Below are positions 45,184-57,037 of a stretch of 64,000 nucleotides of DNA, one piece after another; position 1 is the first letter of the stretch; each line of letters begins with the position of its first letter. The notes below the pieces were generated by a model, which saw only the letters and a program-made list of their open reading frames with translations, was not told where the DNA came from and did no database searches. Source of the stretch: Ischnura elegans. Lineage: Eukaryota > Arthropoda > Insecta > Odonata > Coenagrionidae. The stretch is taken from contig NC_060252.1 in NCBI RefSeq assembly GCF_921293095.1, positions 81,860,866 through 81,924,865 of the forward strand, read 5' to 3'. The position numbers were made by a program, and so were the translations under genes.

Positions 45184-46473
45184 ATGACGCAGGTTATCCC
45201 CTCGTCTTTGGATATATTTTCTCGTCGTCCCATCCAAGCTAGTATTCTAGGCCACCGAATAGTTGCATACAAACCAGTGACTGCCCTAGATACCTACTCA
45301 GAATTAAAATTTTCCATCAAAGGAAACGGTGATAGATATATAGACTTGAACGATATATCCCTGAATATTAAGCTCAAAATCTTGAATGGAAACAAATCGT
45401 TCGTGAGTGGTCAAGAGCAACCAGGAATTGTAAATAACATACTCCATTCTCTTTTTGAAAATTGCAATGTGTATCTGAATGGGCGAAGAGTGACAACGTC
45501 GGAACATTACGCCTACCGTAGTTATTTGGAAAATCTGCTTAATTATGGTACGGACGCCGCACGTACGCACTTGCAGTGTATCGGTTGGGTACTTGATAAT
45601 GGAGAAGATTTAGATAGTCTTGAAACAAATACAGGATTAAAAACTAGGAAAGAAATGTTTGAAAATAGCAACCTTATAGAACTGGAAGGGAAACTACATG
45701 CAGACGTACTCCATCAATCCAGGCTACTTCTAAACAACGTTGACGTAGACATTGAACTGTCTTTTGCAAAACCTACATTCTTTCTAATGGATAAACCAGA
45801 CGGAGAAGGAGTTCTGAAAATTGAAGATGCCACACTTTACGCAACTCATTATGACCTTGATCATTCCGTTCTAGTTGCACATGCAAAAATACTCTCAGAC
45901 GGAATGTCTAGTATTTTACCTTATAAACGTGTTGAAATGAAATCATTCACGATTCCTGCGAATAGCAGCATGTTTAACAATGATAACTTAATTTTAGGCC
46001 GGATCCCGAATTTACTTCTAGCCGTTATGATAGAGGATAATGCATTCCTCGGAAAAAGAAATAAAAATCCATTCAATTTTCGTCACTTTAGCCTGTATAA
46101 CTGTTCTGTTTTTGTCGATGATCAAGAATATCCGTGTGGAGGAATTGAAACAGACTTCGATACAGTACAAAAAAAGTTTTGCACACGTGCTTATAGACAG
46201 CTTTTCTCCGCACTGGGATTACACCATGCCGATGGCGGGAACCAAATTACGTTACAAATGTTTCAACATGGATACTTTGTGCTAGCATGGAATCTCACTC
46301 GTGATGCTTCCGTGAGTGAAAATCACGTTTCACTATCTCGCATGGGGAATTTACGATTACATGGTAAATTTAAAAAACCCCTCGAGCACGCAGTGACAGT
46401 TCTTACTTATGCCGAGTACGATTCTGAAATTTTAATAAATAAAAACAGGGAAGTCACCTTAAATTGGACATAA
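45184..46473 (+). CDS. Major capsid protein (double jelly-roll, hexon-like)
   Basis: The 429-aa product has SSLDIFSRRPIQASILGHRI, YKPVTALDTYSELKFSI and VNNILHSLFENCNVYLNG, matching the Polinton 1 capsid along its length. I prefer ATG 45184 (MTQVIPSSLDIF) over the in-frame ATG 45130 because the homolog starts the same distance before SLDLF. The frame is intact. Confidence 0.87.
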   Translation: MTQVIPSSLDIFSRRPIQASILGHRIVAYKPVTALDTYSELKFSIKGNGDRYIDLNDISLNIKLKILNGNKSFVSGQEQPGIVNNILHSLFENCNVYLNGRRVTTSEHYAYRSYLENLLNYGTDAARTHLQCIGWVLDNGEDLDSLETNTGLKTRKEMFENSNLIELEGKLHADVLHQSRLLLNNVDVDIELSFAKPTFFLMDKPDGEGVLKIEDATLYATHYDLDHSVLVAHAKILSDGMSSILPYKRVEMKSFTIPANSSMFNNDNLILGRIPNLLLAVMIEDNAFLGKRNKNPFNFRHFSLYNCSVFVDDQEYPCGGIETDFDTVQKKFCTRAYRQLFSALGLHHADGGNQITLQMFQHGYFVLAWNLTRDASVSENHVSLSRMGNLRLHGKFKKPLEHAVTVLTYAEYDSEILINKNREVTLNWT

Positions 46474-46495
46474 GCAATTAGGCACTGCGAGCATT

Positions 46496-47032
46496 ATGGA
46501 TACAAATGGAATTATAAGAGCTCTCACGAGTAATCGAAATACGCGAGCATTTTTTCGAGGAGTTTTCGCATCCGATATTATTAAGAAAATCAACATCAAA
46601 CCTGGATTATATATAATCAATTTTGATCCTTCTACACGTCCTGGAATTCATTGGGTTGCTATTCATGTGATAAATCTCAGACGCGCGGAATATTTCGACT
46701 CATACGCGCTGCCTCCTTTCGTACCCGATATACTAGTTTTTCTTCGTCGCTTTTCCTCGGTAAAGAAAAATAGTAAGCGGTTGCAAAATTTCAAATCTGA
46801 TTTATGCGGGGAGTACTGCTGTTTGTATGCGTACTTCAAGTCAATAAATCGTACGCTGACCCAATTCACCCGGCTATTTCCCCACCCCGAGCTTAATGAT
46901 TGTAAAGTGACCTCGATCTTTTCTCGCGTGTTTGGACGTGGACGGATAAATCGCAAATGTAATCCAAGGTCTCAATCTTGCTGCGCATTAGTAGAGACAA
47001 GTACTTGGAGAAATAGGTTGCGTAAATTGTGA
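46496..47032 (+). CDS. PRO: Adenain-like cysteine protease (maturation protease)
   Basis: The 178-aa protein has H52 (GIHWVAI), D68 (EYFDSYA), Q97 and C104 (SDLCGEYC), with a Q-to-C distance of seven as in adenain. The gene follows the capsid gene as in Polinton 1. The C-terminus contains a Cys/Arg-rich patch (CNPRSQSCC). It is expected to cleave the core protein at GG sites. Confidence 0.92.
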   Translation: MDTNGIIRALTSNRNTRAFFRGVFASDIIKKINIKPGLYIINFDPSTRPGIHWVAIHVINLRRAEYFDSYALPPFVPDILVFLRRFSSVKKNSKRLQNFKSDLCGEYCCLYAYFKSINRTLTQFTRLFPHPELNDCKVTSIFSRVFGRGRINRKCNPRSQSCCALVETSTWRNRLRKL

Positions 47033-47044
47033 AAACGATTAGTC

Positions 47045-48007
47045 ATGATGCAGTCTTCCAGGAAAGAAGTCACGCTCTCCTCGAACGGAGTGAAACTCGT
47101 GGATGGTCTTACGCTACCTAAAGATATTACCAAGGAAAAGTCTTGCAAGCCATCTTCGAGAAAGCGGAAGATGAGTAGAGAAACGGAAAAGGGAAGTAAA
47201 CAAAATAATATGAATAAGGGAGAGAAAAAGAAGATATCACCCGATGAATCAGTCTGTATCCAGGTACCTACCGGATTGGACGTGCCGTCAACGTCACTCG
47301 TGTTAACCCGAGAAAAGGGAAAGAATCCTAGAAAAAATTATTCGAGGAAGATAGAAAAAAAAACCAGTCGTTTACAACACATAAAATCCTCGATAAAATT
47401 ACCCTCACCCTTGGAGGATTATAAAGTATTATACTGCCTTGGTGCTTCACTTGGTGGTAAAAAAAATCTTCGCATCGGTTGGGGGCTAAGCGGTGGACGA
47501 GCATTTGCGAGAATATCGGATGACTCTGATGTAATTGATCTATTTAACAACGACCTCTACCTTCTTAAACATAACAAACATCACATCACGGAATATTTAA
47601 ATTCTGGTGCAGTCATTCCAGAATTCCCTAACGGAGTAGCCAATCCTATTTTCTCCGTCTCATTTCAGAAATATTTTGAAATTAATTACGCTGTGTTTTC
47701 CATTCAAGGAAAAGAAACAGTTGCATTAAATAAAGAGGAATGGCATGTTCTCGCAAATATGCTAGACAATGTGATACTCGCTGTGGATTTAGTGGATCAA
47801 AATCAGATGGATTTGGAACAATACTTCCTACCTTTCGAGCATGCAGCTCGGAGATTGGGTATAGAGGATATGAAGATTATATTCGGAGTGGAGCAAACAA
47901 TCATTGCCACAACATATTTTCCCCTAGACCCGATGTATGTGGAAGGATGGGCAAAGCTATTATCGACTTCCAAGCATGTGTTCAAGGACAAGAAAAACTG
48001 TTTGTGA
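47045..48007 (+). CDS. Uncharacterised accessory protein, positional homolog of 18076-18639
   Basis: The 320-aa product has a long Lys/Ser-rich N-terminus (about 1-130) with nuclear-signal-like KRK clusters. Two beta-rich units follow: NLRIGWGLSGGRAFARIS and NYAVFSIQGKETVALNKEEW, each leading into helices. The VxLNKEEW helix echoes VSQSEW of the Polinton 1 protein. I recognise no known family. The last 61 bases overlap the next gene in another frame. Confidence 0.62.
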   Translation: MMQSSRKEVTLSSNGVKLVDGLTLPKDITKEKSCKPSSRKRKMSRETEKGSKQNNMNKGEKKKISPDESVCIQVPTGLDVPSTSLVLTREKGKNPRKNYSRKIEKKTSRLQHIKSSIKLPSPLEDYKVLYCLGASLGGKKNLRIGWGLSGGRAFARISDDSDVIDLFNNDLYLLKHNKHHITEYLNSGAVIPEFPNGVANPIFSVSFQKYFEINYAVFSIQGKETVALNKEEWHVLANMLDNVILAVDLVDQNQMDLEQYFLPFEHAARRLGIEDMKIIFGVEQTIIATTYFPLDPMYVEGWAKLLSTSKHVFKDKKNCL

Positions 48008-48525
48008 TACGTGAATTGGCAATAAAAGATTTAGATTCCGGTCGAGGAAAGTCGTGGGTTTTTAAACTTCCACCAATTTTTGATAACAGTCGAGAAAATT
48101 ATTGGCTTGTTAATCACTACCATGGAATTGACCATGGGTTGGGAAATGTACCATATTATCTTTTAAATGATATTATCGAGAATGAAACAATGAAATATAA
48201 TTTAATCTTTGCCAAAGGATTAGAAAAATCAGTTGCGATATCCACGCTCATTAATCGCCCCGTTATAGAGCTGGAAAGATTTATTAACGTGCCTAGCCTC
48301 AAAACGCTTCCAGAAGCAGAAGGGGTAATGTGTAGTCTCCGTGTTCATCAGACAAAAAAGTATGCGTGTGCAGTAAAAAATTGTGAAAAATTACAGAGAT
48401 GGATTAACGAAAATATTGGTGTTAGAAAATTGGATAAATTGTTGCAGGAGATGAAAATCCATGTATCATCAGTATCACCCATGAATTGTAAAAGAAAATT
48501 AGTATTAGATGGTGATTGTTGTTAA
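47947..48525 (+). CDS. Exonuclease-like (DEDDh-type?) accessory protein
   Basis: The 192-aa protein has IIDFQACVQ, FVIRELAIKDL, FKLPP, NHYHGI, FAKGLEKSV, PSLKTL and a Cys/His end (MCSLRVHQ...CAVKNCEKLQRW), parallel to 18767-19237. The first motif is D-x-Q where an active exonuclease would have D-x-E, so activity is doubtful. ATG 47947 lies inside the preceding gene and matches the homolog start. The transcript ends at AATAAA (48566-48571) within the right TIR. Confidence 0.65.
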   Translation: MGKAIIDFQACVQGQEKLFVIRELAIKDLDSGRGKSWVFKLPPIFDNSRENYWLVNHYHGIDHGLGNVPYYLLNDIIENETMKYNLIFAKGLEKSVAISTLINRPVIELERFINVPSLKTLPEAEGVMCSLRVHQTKKYACAVKNCEKLQRWINENIGVRKLDKLLQEMKIHVSSVSPMNCKRKLVLDGDCC

Positions 48526-48544
48526 TTTATGTATAGTGTCACTG

Positions 48545-49055
48545 TTTGTAAACTTGCATGCATGAAATAAAAAACAAAAAAAATTATCTAACACCTCTAT
48601 CTCTTTCATTTGACGAATTATTTCCTATCGGACCCAGAACCTCCATCGATTAAGGGGAGGGGGGACGATGATGGGGGGTGGAGGGGAAGCAACTTGGGGA
48701 AAGAAAATGACGGTCGAAAATCTTGTGATATTGGGAAAACAAACGAGAAGTGGAGGGGTAAATAATTGAATAGCGAAAATAGATAAAAGACAAAAGAGAA
48801 ACAAGTTAAGATCAATAAAACAAGTGCCAGTCTATATATTAGGAAAATAAACGAAAGGAGAAATAGTAAATAACGTCAGAGAGAGCAAATGATAAGCGAA
48901 AATAGATGAATAACGATACGAATACGAAAGGGAAACAAATGACGATCAATAAAACAAGTGACGGTCGATTAAAAAGTCACGTGATAGCGTAATTAAAGAT
49001 GGTGGAGCGTAATTAAAAATGGCAGGTGCTGCAGGACGCTTTTTTTCACCCTACT
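48545..49055. repeat. Right terminal inverted repeat, Polinton 2
   Basis: This is the reverse complement of the left TIR with point changes and without most of the 131-bp expansion. It contains the poly(A) signal of the last plus-strand gene, while the left copy serves the MMP gene. A CACGTG box is conserved near 48979. Confidence 0.9.
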
Positions 49056-49061
49056 TTCGTG
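49056..49061. repeat. Target site duplication, right, Polinton 2
   Basis: TTCGTG is identical to 29040-29045. Confidence 0.93.
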
Positions 49062-51276
49062 TTTTGCCTACACTTTCGATGTATGCGACTGAAAAAACAC
49101 TGATTAATTAGATGTATAATTATAAATTAATGGATATTTTTTTTTTTTTACTTTTTCAAATATTTGGGAGGGGCGGCGTCCGAGAGTCCTTATGGGCAAG
49201 CCGCCACTGCTTAAACCTCTCCCAGCCTTAATTCCTAGCTGCACCCCTGCTGACCGCCCTCTTAAACCTTTGGTGATGAACCTTATAGTTTCATGTCTCA
49301 TCCCCGCTCTCAAAACTTGAGTTGGCTACCATTGATTACTACTTGCAGTGCCACAATATTTGTCCATGTAGTATATTTTCTAATACTGTTTTTATTTTTG
49401 AAAACTCCTAAAATATAGTTTTACATTCTCCCAGGACAATATTTAAAGTTGACCTTAATCGATAAAATAAAACAAGTAGGGATCTTTACTCGCTCGCAAA
49501 CCAATGCGGAAATTGGCGCAGTGGACAACAGGATATTTTTGTGCGGAAAGGAAAAGGTTATCAAAGAAAATACTTATTAATGATAACATTAAAATTTTGA
49601 TACTTCTTTGTGAGAATTCAATCCAATGGAAATGCTTTCTTTTTCTCGAATATTCACTTTCTCGAATTAGTGGACACAAACATAGTGAATCAATACAATC
49701 GGAAGAACCACAAAAAATCCATGATTAATGGAAGGCGTCCAAAAAATAAATTCCTATGCAACGATTGCAGTCTAATTCATTATATTTTTTCAATATTATG
49801 GCATTTGCCTATTTTTTCTTTTGGAATTGATTCTTTACGTACCTACTATTTGTTTCATTGCATGCAATGCCATTACCTTGAGATTTTCCCCAGGCACTAA
49901 AAATTATTTATGCATATGAATTTAGCAACGAAGTATATGATTAAAATATTAATTAGCTATCCTTAATGTACAGGCATGGTGTTCTAGTTAACTCTTTAAG
50001 TTAAGTTAGTCTCAACTGGTCTCAACAGTGGGCAGGCATAGGGTACCCGACTGCCCATGGTGACGTAATTAGGGGGAGCGACCAAACGCCCTAATTTCCG
50101 TTTAATTGGGGGTCCCCCGGTAGGAGGGCGACACAACAGTAGTTTGTCCGGGTAAGTATTTTACCTTGAGCCAGCCCTGACAGTGGTCGTCAAAAAAGAA
50201 AGTGCTGTAGGTCAATGAAGTCATCCGGCAGTCTCTCACTTTAATCATAGAGATATCAAGCTACCTACGCTTCCCCGCCGGTAAACATAATGAACGTAAA
50301 TACCACATGCTACAATGTTGCGGCATTATAGCGAGAAGAAAATCTCATTGAGTAAAGACATAAAAGATCTCCCCAGTGGATTTTCGAATTCGCGCTGTAC
50401 TCAGTGCCGAGCCGCCACAGGCGCTGCTCGCGGCGACTGCCCTGACATCTTGAGGTATTCGCTAGCATCTTACTAGTGAGCGCAGCCGCGCCGCGCACTG
50501 GCTGCGCAAACACTTACTGCATTAATGTTAATTTCGCCACTTTAACATAAACAAGAATGAACCATGTGAGACTTGTGCACAAGACCGACGAGGATTAGCT
50601 GAGAAGCGGTGACCAGCTCGTCATGAACTCCGTCAACTTAACTGGTATAGCAGTTATAATGCCGTCGATTTTTCAACGGATCTAAAAAACGGAAAGATAA
50701 TCTTTTTTAATTCTTTTTCAATTGACAAGAATATAACGTGGTGAACGATCCGATATCTTAGGAAGCTTGAAAATTGTAATCGTTGTAATCGTGCAGTTTG
50801 CATTCATCGTCTTTTTGTGTTCCGAGGGCCTACACCAAAACCTTCGGTTAGTTAAGAGGGTTGCATACCCTCAAGGCGCTTCTAAAGGAGCGTATTGCCC
50901 CTTCCACGAAATCGACATTAATCCTTCCTACACGCAGCTACCTTTACTGAAGAAGAAAGGTCAACAATGTGCACAGCACAACAATAAGTCTTGGCAGCGG
51001 CACACATTTACACTATACGCCCTTCCGAAGCTATATTTTTCGATAGGTAGTGGCGTAAAGCCCAGTTTTGTGGGAGCCGCCTTCTTTGGGGCTGGCGATT
51101 GTGGACTCTTCATTGCTACGTCATCGTGTTTGTTGACGTAACGCGCGTAATCGTGTTGCTATTACCACTAGCACAGTTTATTTTGGTTATACATTGGCAG
51201 TGAAATGGAAACATAATCGATGTTTCCGTTGCCATTTTGAAGGTTTTACGTGCCAGTATTATTCTCTAGTTGAAAA
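49062..51276. other. Host intergenic DNA upstream of TRIR
   Basis: No conserved gene is seen. A GC-rich transposon-end-like stretch (AGCCGCCACTG... ) lies at about 49190-49210, and GC-rich patches at about 50030-50160 and 50390-50520. A 124-codon frame at 50767-51141 has a hydrophobic start, but only a TTG start codon and no recognised domain. The last 100 bases probably hold the TRIR promoter. Confidence 0.4.
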
Positions 51277-51762
51277 ATGTCGTCGTCAGACAGTGAGAAT
51301 TCCAACTCCGGCGTCTTTGATGTTGAAGTGACTCAAATGACTGAGAAGTGTGCTGAGAAGGGACCAAGGAACATATTTAAGAACGACGGAAGTTTTCTTA
51401 AAATATTTCAGCAACTCCAACGCGAAGAACAGTCAGATAGTCACCCCAAGGCTTCGGAGTTACCTATTCCTTCGGCAGAAACATCACCTACTACTCCAAA
51501 ACTTCTGTCAAAACCTCCAGTTTCTGAAGACTGTGAAAGTGAAAAGGAGCTCGCCAAAAAGAAGCCTCTGGTGGGTTTAGTTGGTAAAAGACGAGGGGGT
51601 AGAGTATTGCCCACTGGTGTAGTCAAGAAGCAGCGTAAAAATAAACCTATTAAAGTGAATGAATCCTCGACGTCGCAGTGGTCGCAATATATGGATGAAG
51701 TCCGTAAATATAAGGAGTTCGCTTGTGAGGAAGAAGGAAAAAGGATACCGTTAGTGAAATGA
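51277..51762 (+). CDS. TRIR: TRIR homolog (telomerase RNA component interacting RNase)
   Basis: The 161-aa intronless product matches the metazoan TRIR/C19orf43 family in order. It has NIFKNDGSFLKIFQQLQREE (about 29-49; the family has an NLFANDGSFLELF-type block), then VGLVGKRRGGRVLPTGVVKKQ (about 101-120), and a C-terminal W-x-x-YM-x-EV-x-KYK...PLVK block (about 136-161). The N-terminus is Ser/acidic and the middle is disordered. Human TRIR is reported as a nuclear exoribonuclease linked to telomerase RNA; the role of the insect gene is unknown. This is a host gene, 2.2 kb right of Polinton 2. Confidence 0.85.
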   Translation: MSSSDSENSNSGVFDVEVTQMTEKCAEKGPRNIFKNDGSFLKIFQQLQREEQSDSHPKASELPIPSAETSPTTPKLLSKPPVSEDCESEKELAKKKPLVGLVGKRRGGRVLPTGVVKKQRKNKPIKVNESSTSQWSQYMDEVRKYKEFACEEEGKRIPLVK

Positions 51763-54700
51763 GACAAAAAGATTGTGACTTTCATGTGTGACTAATCGGT
51801 TGCATGGCATTGCTATGAATGGAATAATCAGTACTTATCAGGGAAGGTATGGATAGAAATTAAGATCTTTCAATCAACCGAGAGGTAGCTAAGTCTTGAT
51901 GTGAAACTTCTTTGCCCTAAAATTATGTGTTTCATAGCATTGTTTGGTTCACCCGTAAAGCCTTTGAGTTTTGAATCTGCTAAATATAATCAAACTTTCC
52001 AATATGTTTTTGCATAAAAATTGATATTTTTATAAAAACAAAATTACATAAATGTCCTTTCTTATTGAATTTGGGGTAATGTGGTGCTTTGTGGTAACTG
52101 AAAATTATTTTTAGAGATGTGGTTCACCATGTAAAAAGCACACATGTCATTAGTTCAAGGTGCTTGAAGATCTCAAGTTTTCCGGTACATAATGTTAGCC
52201 ATGGGTTCTGATCAATGAGAAAATATCTGTGAATGTGTCTCATTTCCTTTATTTTAACAATATAAAAAAGCAACATGAGGAAAACTGTTTTGTTTCCAGT
52301 TTGCTGCATTGATCTTACATCCCAGCCTTTTTTTTTATAAATAGTTTTCTCAGTGGGTGAGCACCCTAACACAAATTCCTCAGTTGCTTATTTCTGCACT
52401 CACTAATTAAAAAGTTAAAAATGTAAAATTTTATTTGCTCTGCCATTCAACCAGTTTTGAATTTTAAGCCTAAGTTTCCAACTACACGAATAAAACTTTC
52501 ATTCATATGCTAGTTTTTGGGTTGTATAATTCTCTAGTAATATTATAAGCATTTATGTTATAATTTTAAAAAATTTCTTAATTCAATTTATTATTCCTAG
52601 AAATTTTTCTATCAAGTGGAGTGGGTGGGGCACAAATGCCACCCGAGCACTGGCAAATGCTTTAGATATAAGCTCGTTATACTCATAGCTGCACTCCTCC
52701 AGCAGGCTTTTGGCACAATAATTGCCAACTTTATTTTATTTTTTATTTTATTCTCAAACCACCGGATACAGCTCTTATTGGCCATTTTACACCGGGGTGT
52801 TCAACAAATGTAACAAGTAAACGTGCACAAACGACCATGCCCTGGACCGGGGAAACCTACCCAGGCGGGACTCGAACCCGCGACCTCTTGTTTGGCAGGG
52901 GAGAACGTTACCCCACCACCACCGAGGCCGGCAAACTTATTTGTGAAACATTCTAAATGTTTCATTATGTGGGAATATCAGCATTTGAAAATTTATAATA
53001 TGTCTGTGACTGTTTTTATGAGTTAGATCTAGAGGGACTTCATGATAGAGGCAAAAGTGACAAAATGGAAGTTAATTTGCAAGAAAGAGATGATGGCATG
53101 CCCCTCAGATATCTGTCCCATTGCCATCGTGAGATGGTTGTCCAAAGTTCTTCATTTCCAGAAAGCAAATATGGAATTAGCAGATGAGCCTTCTGCGGAA
53201 TTATTTCAGTGTTGGAGCGAGAGTTTTATTTAAAAGGCGATTATTCCATTTGCAAATATTGTAAAATTTCCAATTGAAGCACTAAAATGTTAAATCGGGG
53301 ATAACTGTTTAAATATTGATATAAAATAGACTTTATCTACTTACTGACTGTGAAACTACAGAGCTGGGGCTAAGACTTTAGCATATGTAAATCCTCGGGT
53401 TTTCCTGATCATGTAACCTTGTCCACAGAACGCATGAATTACACTCACTATATTATCCTGGCAAAAGTCTTACCAGACTACTACATTAGAATGCACTACC
53501 AATTTCCCATTAAAAATAACTGATTTGAATGGTGAATTTCAAACAATAAATGATCTATGGACAGGAAACAGCTGGCTCCCAGTGAAGAAAATCAATTAAA
53601 AAATTCACTTATTTGTCAGTTCAGAAATGGGGGTTCTTAATGCGTGAGGGTATGGGGTTTTGCGATGATAAAATTTTTAAGGATTGCACGAGTAATTATT
53701 TGCATAATTATCCAAATAATTAGTTTATGTCTTATTCTTATTCGTACTTCATGTGAAGCAGAATTTAAGAAAAGTAAGTCAAATGCATGCACCTATGTTT
53801 AGTATTCTCTTTTTATAAAAGCCTTTGCCCAACCTAAATGTTGTGTTTTCGAACACAACCTCACGGAAACTTACTCTTTGGGACTTAAATTCACCTTTTA
53901 TCTGGCAAGGAATGCATTGTAAAGCTACATTAAAAATTTTTGTAGTATTTATTCAGTGATTCCCTACATAGAATCCTATAATGTATTGAGTCAATCTATG
54001 ATAAGTTCACAATGGATGAAAGTAGGCTGCCCAAACATATTTTTGTGGATATCAGCAAGATGATTTTGCCTTACCTGTGCATCAAAGGAAGTGGCATCCT
54101 ACAGACATCTCTTAACTCAAGCACTCTATTGAGAGATGATGTGCGTAATATTTTGGCTAGAATAATTTGGCTCCTTCTTTCCTTTGGAATGTAATTGAGT
54201 CGAATGATTTTTTATGGCAATCTTCTCTTGTTGTACATATCTATCTTAGCACATGCACTCTTACTACACCCATGGACATTTTTACGTGTAATGGAAGGTT
54301 TGGGAAGCAACTCTCAGATAATTTAAGGTAATAACCCAAAATCAAAATCTGATTAGATCAATCCATAGATGTGAAAAAGGATTTCAAGGCGATAAATATT
54401 CAACATGTAGCAACTAAGTCATAAATTAAAAGTAATGACTATTTAAAAGCTATGTCAAGTAGTAAAACGTGTGAAATTATACTATACTAGCAGGCCACCC
54501 GCCGTTGCTAAGGAAGGATAGTGCATAGAGAAGGGGCAAACATGGAATTAATGGTCACATTTATTTACTCCTGGAGTGTGTCAAGAGTGTGTGCCTACCC
54601 AGCAGGATGTCAAACAACAGAAACTATGCCGATATAAAAAACAGTGATGAGAAAACAATGCAAAGGACGTGCAGACCGCAACCAAAAGTAGCACTCCGGG

Positions 54701-56029
54701 GTTCATTAGCATGAGTTAGACCTATGTTCTTTGGTTGCAATAGGGGCAGCCATATGGAACTGCATAGTGGACAGACATGCTCTTTTATATACATAGATAT
54801 AGATAGATTGTACATATAGATAGAGTGATGTAGCGTGGGGATGATTACGCACGTGGTAAATGAATTCCATCACCAATTATGCATAATAGGGTTTATTTTG
54901 CTTCGTTTGCATAGCACAGACAAGCTCTACAGTATCGACATCTAAACCCTTCTCGTCCAGACTGTCATGGCCTCGCTCCCCTTCCCTCTTGGCGTCCTCC
55001 TTACCCAACGCTCTCTTGTGGCCGTTGGTGGAAAAACAATTGCAACGCCTTCTGCTTGTCCGCCACAAGTGACGTAAGTATAGGGGATGGAGGGGCTTGG
55101 GAGGGGGACCCCCCCCCCAGGCAATGGGGGTTCCGGAAAATTATTTGAAAAATCTAAAGCCTGGAAATACATTTAATATAATTTTGGTGTTTAAACTTTA
55201 AGCAGATGCAGTTATTATATGCCAAATATAGACAATAGTTTTCAATAATTTGTCTGAGACTTTGGGAAGGATCTATCCCCTCATCCCCCCAACAGTTACG
55301 TAACTGTTAGATAGATAGATGCAGCATAGAAGTGTAATTTACAAAGATTGCAGCATTAACAAAGTAAGTATAGCTTGTAATAGGCAAGGAGATCTGAAAA
55401 ATGGAGTTTCTGAAACTGAAAAAAAAAAAAAAATTGTTATCTACACAAAGCATATGGCTGTTTAATATAATAAAACTTCGAAAAAGAGGTTGGAGAACAA
55501 GCACTACTCACCACTTCTATTTTCTGCCACTGCTTACAGTAAATTGGTTTTTGTGGTATCTCAAATGTAGTCTTCTTATTTTAAAATCACTGATTCTAAT
55601 TCACTGGTGACTTGCCTTAGGAATGAATATATGTATTCTGTTATTTCTTACCCTTTTGTTCATTTTAACTCCGTTGTCCTTTTGTTATTGTTGTGCTGTT
55701 CTGTTCAGAAAAAAACATTTGCTGTCTGATTTCTAGCTAGTCTTCAGTTCAGAAATGGTTTCTTTCATTATTCAGCATGAAGGAGCCTGCTGGTATCTTG
55801 TGCTTGCTAGTGACGTGAATATCTGTGTGTATGAAAATATGAGGCATGAAAATCATCAGAACCACTATATGCTGAGGGCTGAAACACTTCACTCACTGCT
55901 CAGGGTCTACGACTTAGCTGCACTCCAGAGAAAAAAAAGAGGATAATAATTCTGACCAAATAAATCCCAAAAGAGCTCAAAGCAAGCAATTGAAGAGAGT
56001 CCTTAGGTAGCCATTTCAAGCTGACATAC
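51763..56029. other. Host intergenic DNA, scattered repeats
   Basis: No supported gene is seen. Items: the TRIR 3' UTR (to roughly 52050), a tRNA-like SINE fragment at 52858-52932, a GATA-type microsatellite around 54790-54830, and a GC-rich patch with a run of C at about 55090-55120. Small open frames have no conserved features. Confidence 0.4.
52858..52932 (-). repeat. tRNA-derived SINE head
   Basis: On the minus strand the segment reads like a degraded tRNA: GGTGGTGGTGGGGTAAC resembles box A, and GGTTCGAGTCC is a perfect Pol III box B. About 75 nt long, it is embedded in nonconserved DNA. Confidence 0.6.
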
Positions 56030-56269
56030 TCGTATAATGAGTACATCCTGCAGATTTACGATGAAAAATTTACTGGTAGTCCAAGGAGGAAGTACCTCAA
56101 TGCTTTGTGCATGCTGTTTAGGAAGAACTCAATGGCTATGAAGTAATTACTAAGCATAGGTTCACAATACATTCCTAACCAGATAAATGGGCATAATATC
56201 TTACTCATGCATCAGTACACAAGAAAAATACTAAATTATCCCATATTTGACAATTTCCATGAGAAAAAC

Positions 56270-56345
56270 TTCCCTTGGACTGGGAATCGAACCATGGACC
56301 TTTGGCTTTCTGGGCCTCTGCGCAGACCATGCTTTCCAGAATCTT
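56270..56345 (-). repeat. tRNA-like SINE fragment
   Basis: On the minus strand GGTTCGATTCC (box B) is preceded at tRNA-like distance by GGTCTGCGCAGAGG. A partial related copy may lie near 56520-56570. It has no other function visible. Confidence 0.45.
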
Positions 56346-56968
56346 TAATTACAAAGGCATTTTTACAGAGGCTCATGGTACTAGATGTAAGGGATGCTAG
56401 GGAGAAATTACTTCGTTGAAGTCCTTTCTCCCTTGCATTGCCATCCTTGATAGACCGCGGGATCTTAACATCTAGATCATGAGCCTCAGTAAAATTGCAA
56501 TGGGAAATAAAGAACCTGGGAAGTGTAGTGGTCTGCACATAGCCCCAGAAAGACAGAGGTCCATGCATTTTCTGGTTTCTTCATTTTCTTAGATCAAAGT
56601 GCAAGATACAGCCTTATCACCAGTGAATGACACTCAAATTCCAAAAGACGTTGGTAGGGTGATCAGAAGAAACAAAATTGGCGAACAATTTATCAATTAA
56701 GGTTAGAGTTCAGAAGGAATAAGAGCAGTAAAACAGTCGTCATAAAATATACTGCTGCTGTTGAGGTTATCTTGTTCAAAGATAAGAGTCTCAAAATCAA
56801 GAACTATAAAAGGCACTGAAAAATTAGCAAAAGATCAGTAAAACAGTCATCATAAAATATATTGCTGCCATTGAGGTAATCTTGTTCAAAGATCAAGAAC
56901 TATAAAAGGCACTGGAAATTTTCCAGCTAATATTTCTCTCAGTCACCATTACATCAGGAAAGGCAAAT

Positions 56969-57037
56969 ATGTCAAAAAATTTCCCTCCATCACTTTTAAT
57001 GCCATGGTTAGCATCCTGCAGATGTTCGATAAAATAG
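56969..57037 (+). pseudogene. Decayed copy of lectin exon 1 start
   Basis: ATG at 56969 opens a 22-codon frame beginning MSKNFPPSLLMPWLA, matching MSKTFLPSFLMPWLA of the true gene at 57563. It then diverges and stops at TAG. The TATAAAAGG box upstream is also conserved. It is a remnant of tandem duplication. Confidence 0.7.

Larger units (their letters stand above)
29046..49055 (+). mobile_element. Polinton/Maverick element 2 (20,010 bp) carrying an MMP and a dUTPase
   Basis: The element starts AGTAGGGTGAAAAAAAGCG and ends with its complement CCCTACT. It has TIRs of about 0.5-0.8 kb and a perfect 6-bp target duplication. The core gene set matches Polinton 1, but polymerase and capsid blocks are divergent in orientation. 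Extra genes include a full metalloproteinase, a dUTPase and several accessory proteins. The TIRs have diverged, the polymerase is frameshifted, and one small virion-type gene is frameshifted, so this copy is older or defective compared with Polinton 1. Confidence 0.96.

Noticed and set aside
50767-51141. 124-codon frame with a signal-peptide-like start
   Set aside because: It opens with TTG, has no recognised domain, and the rest of the frame has no conserved pattern.
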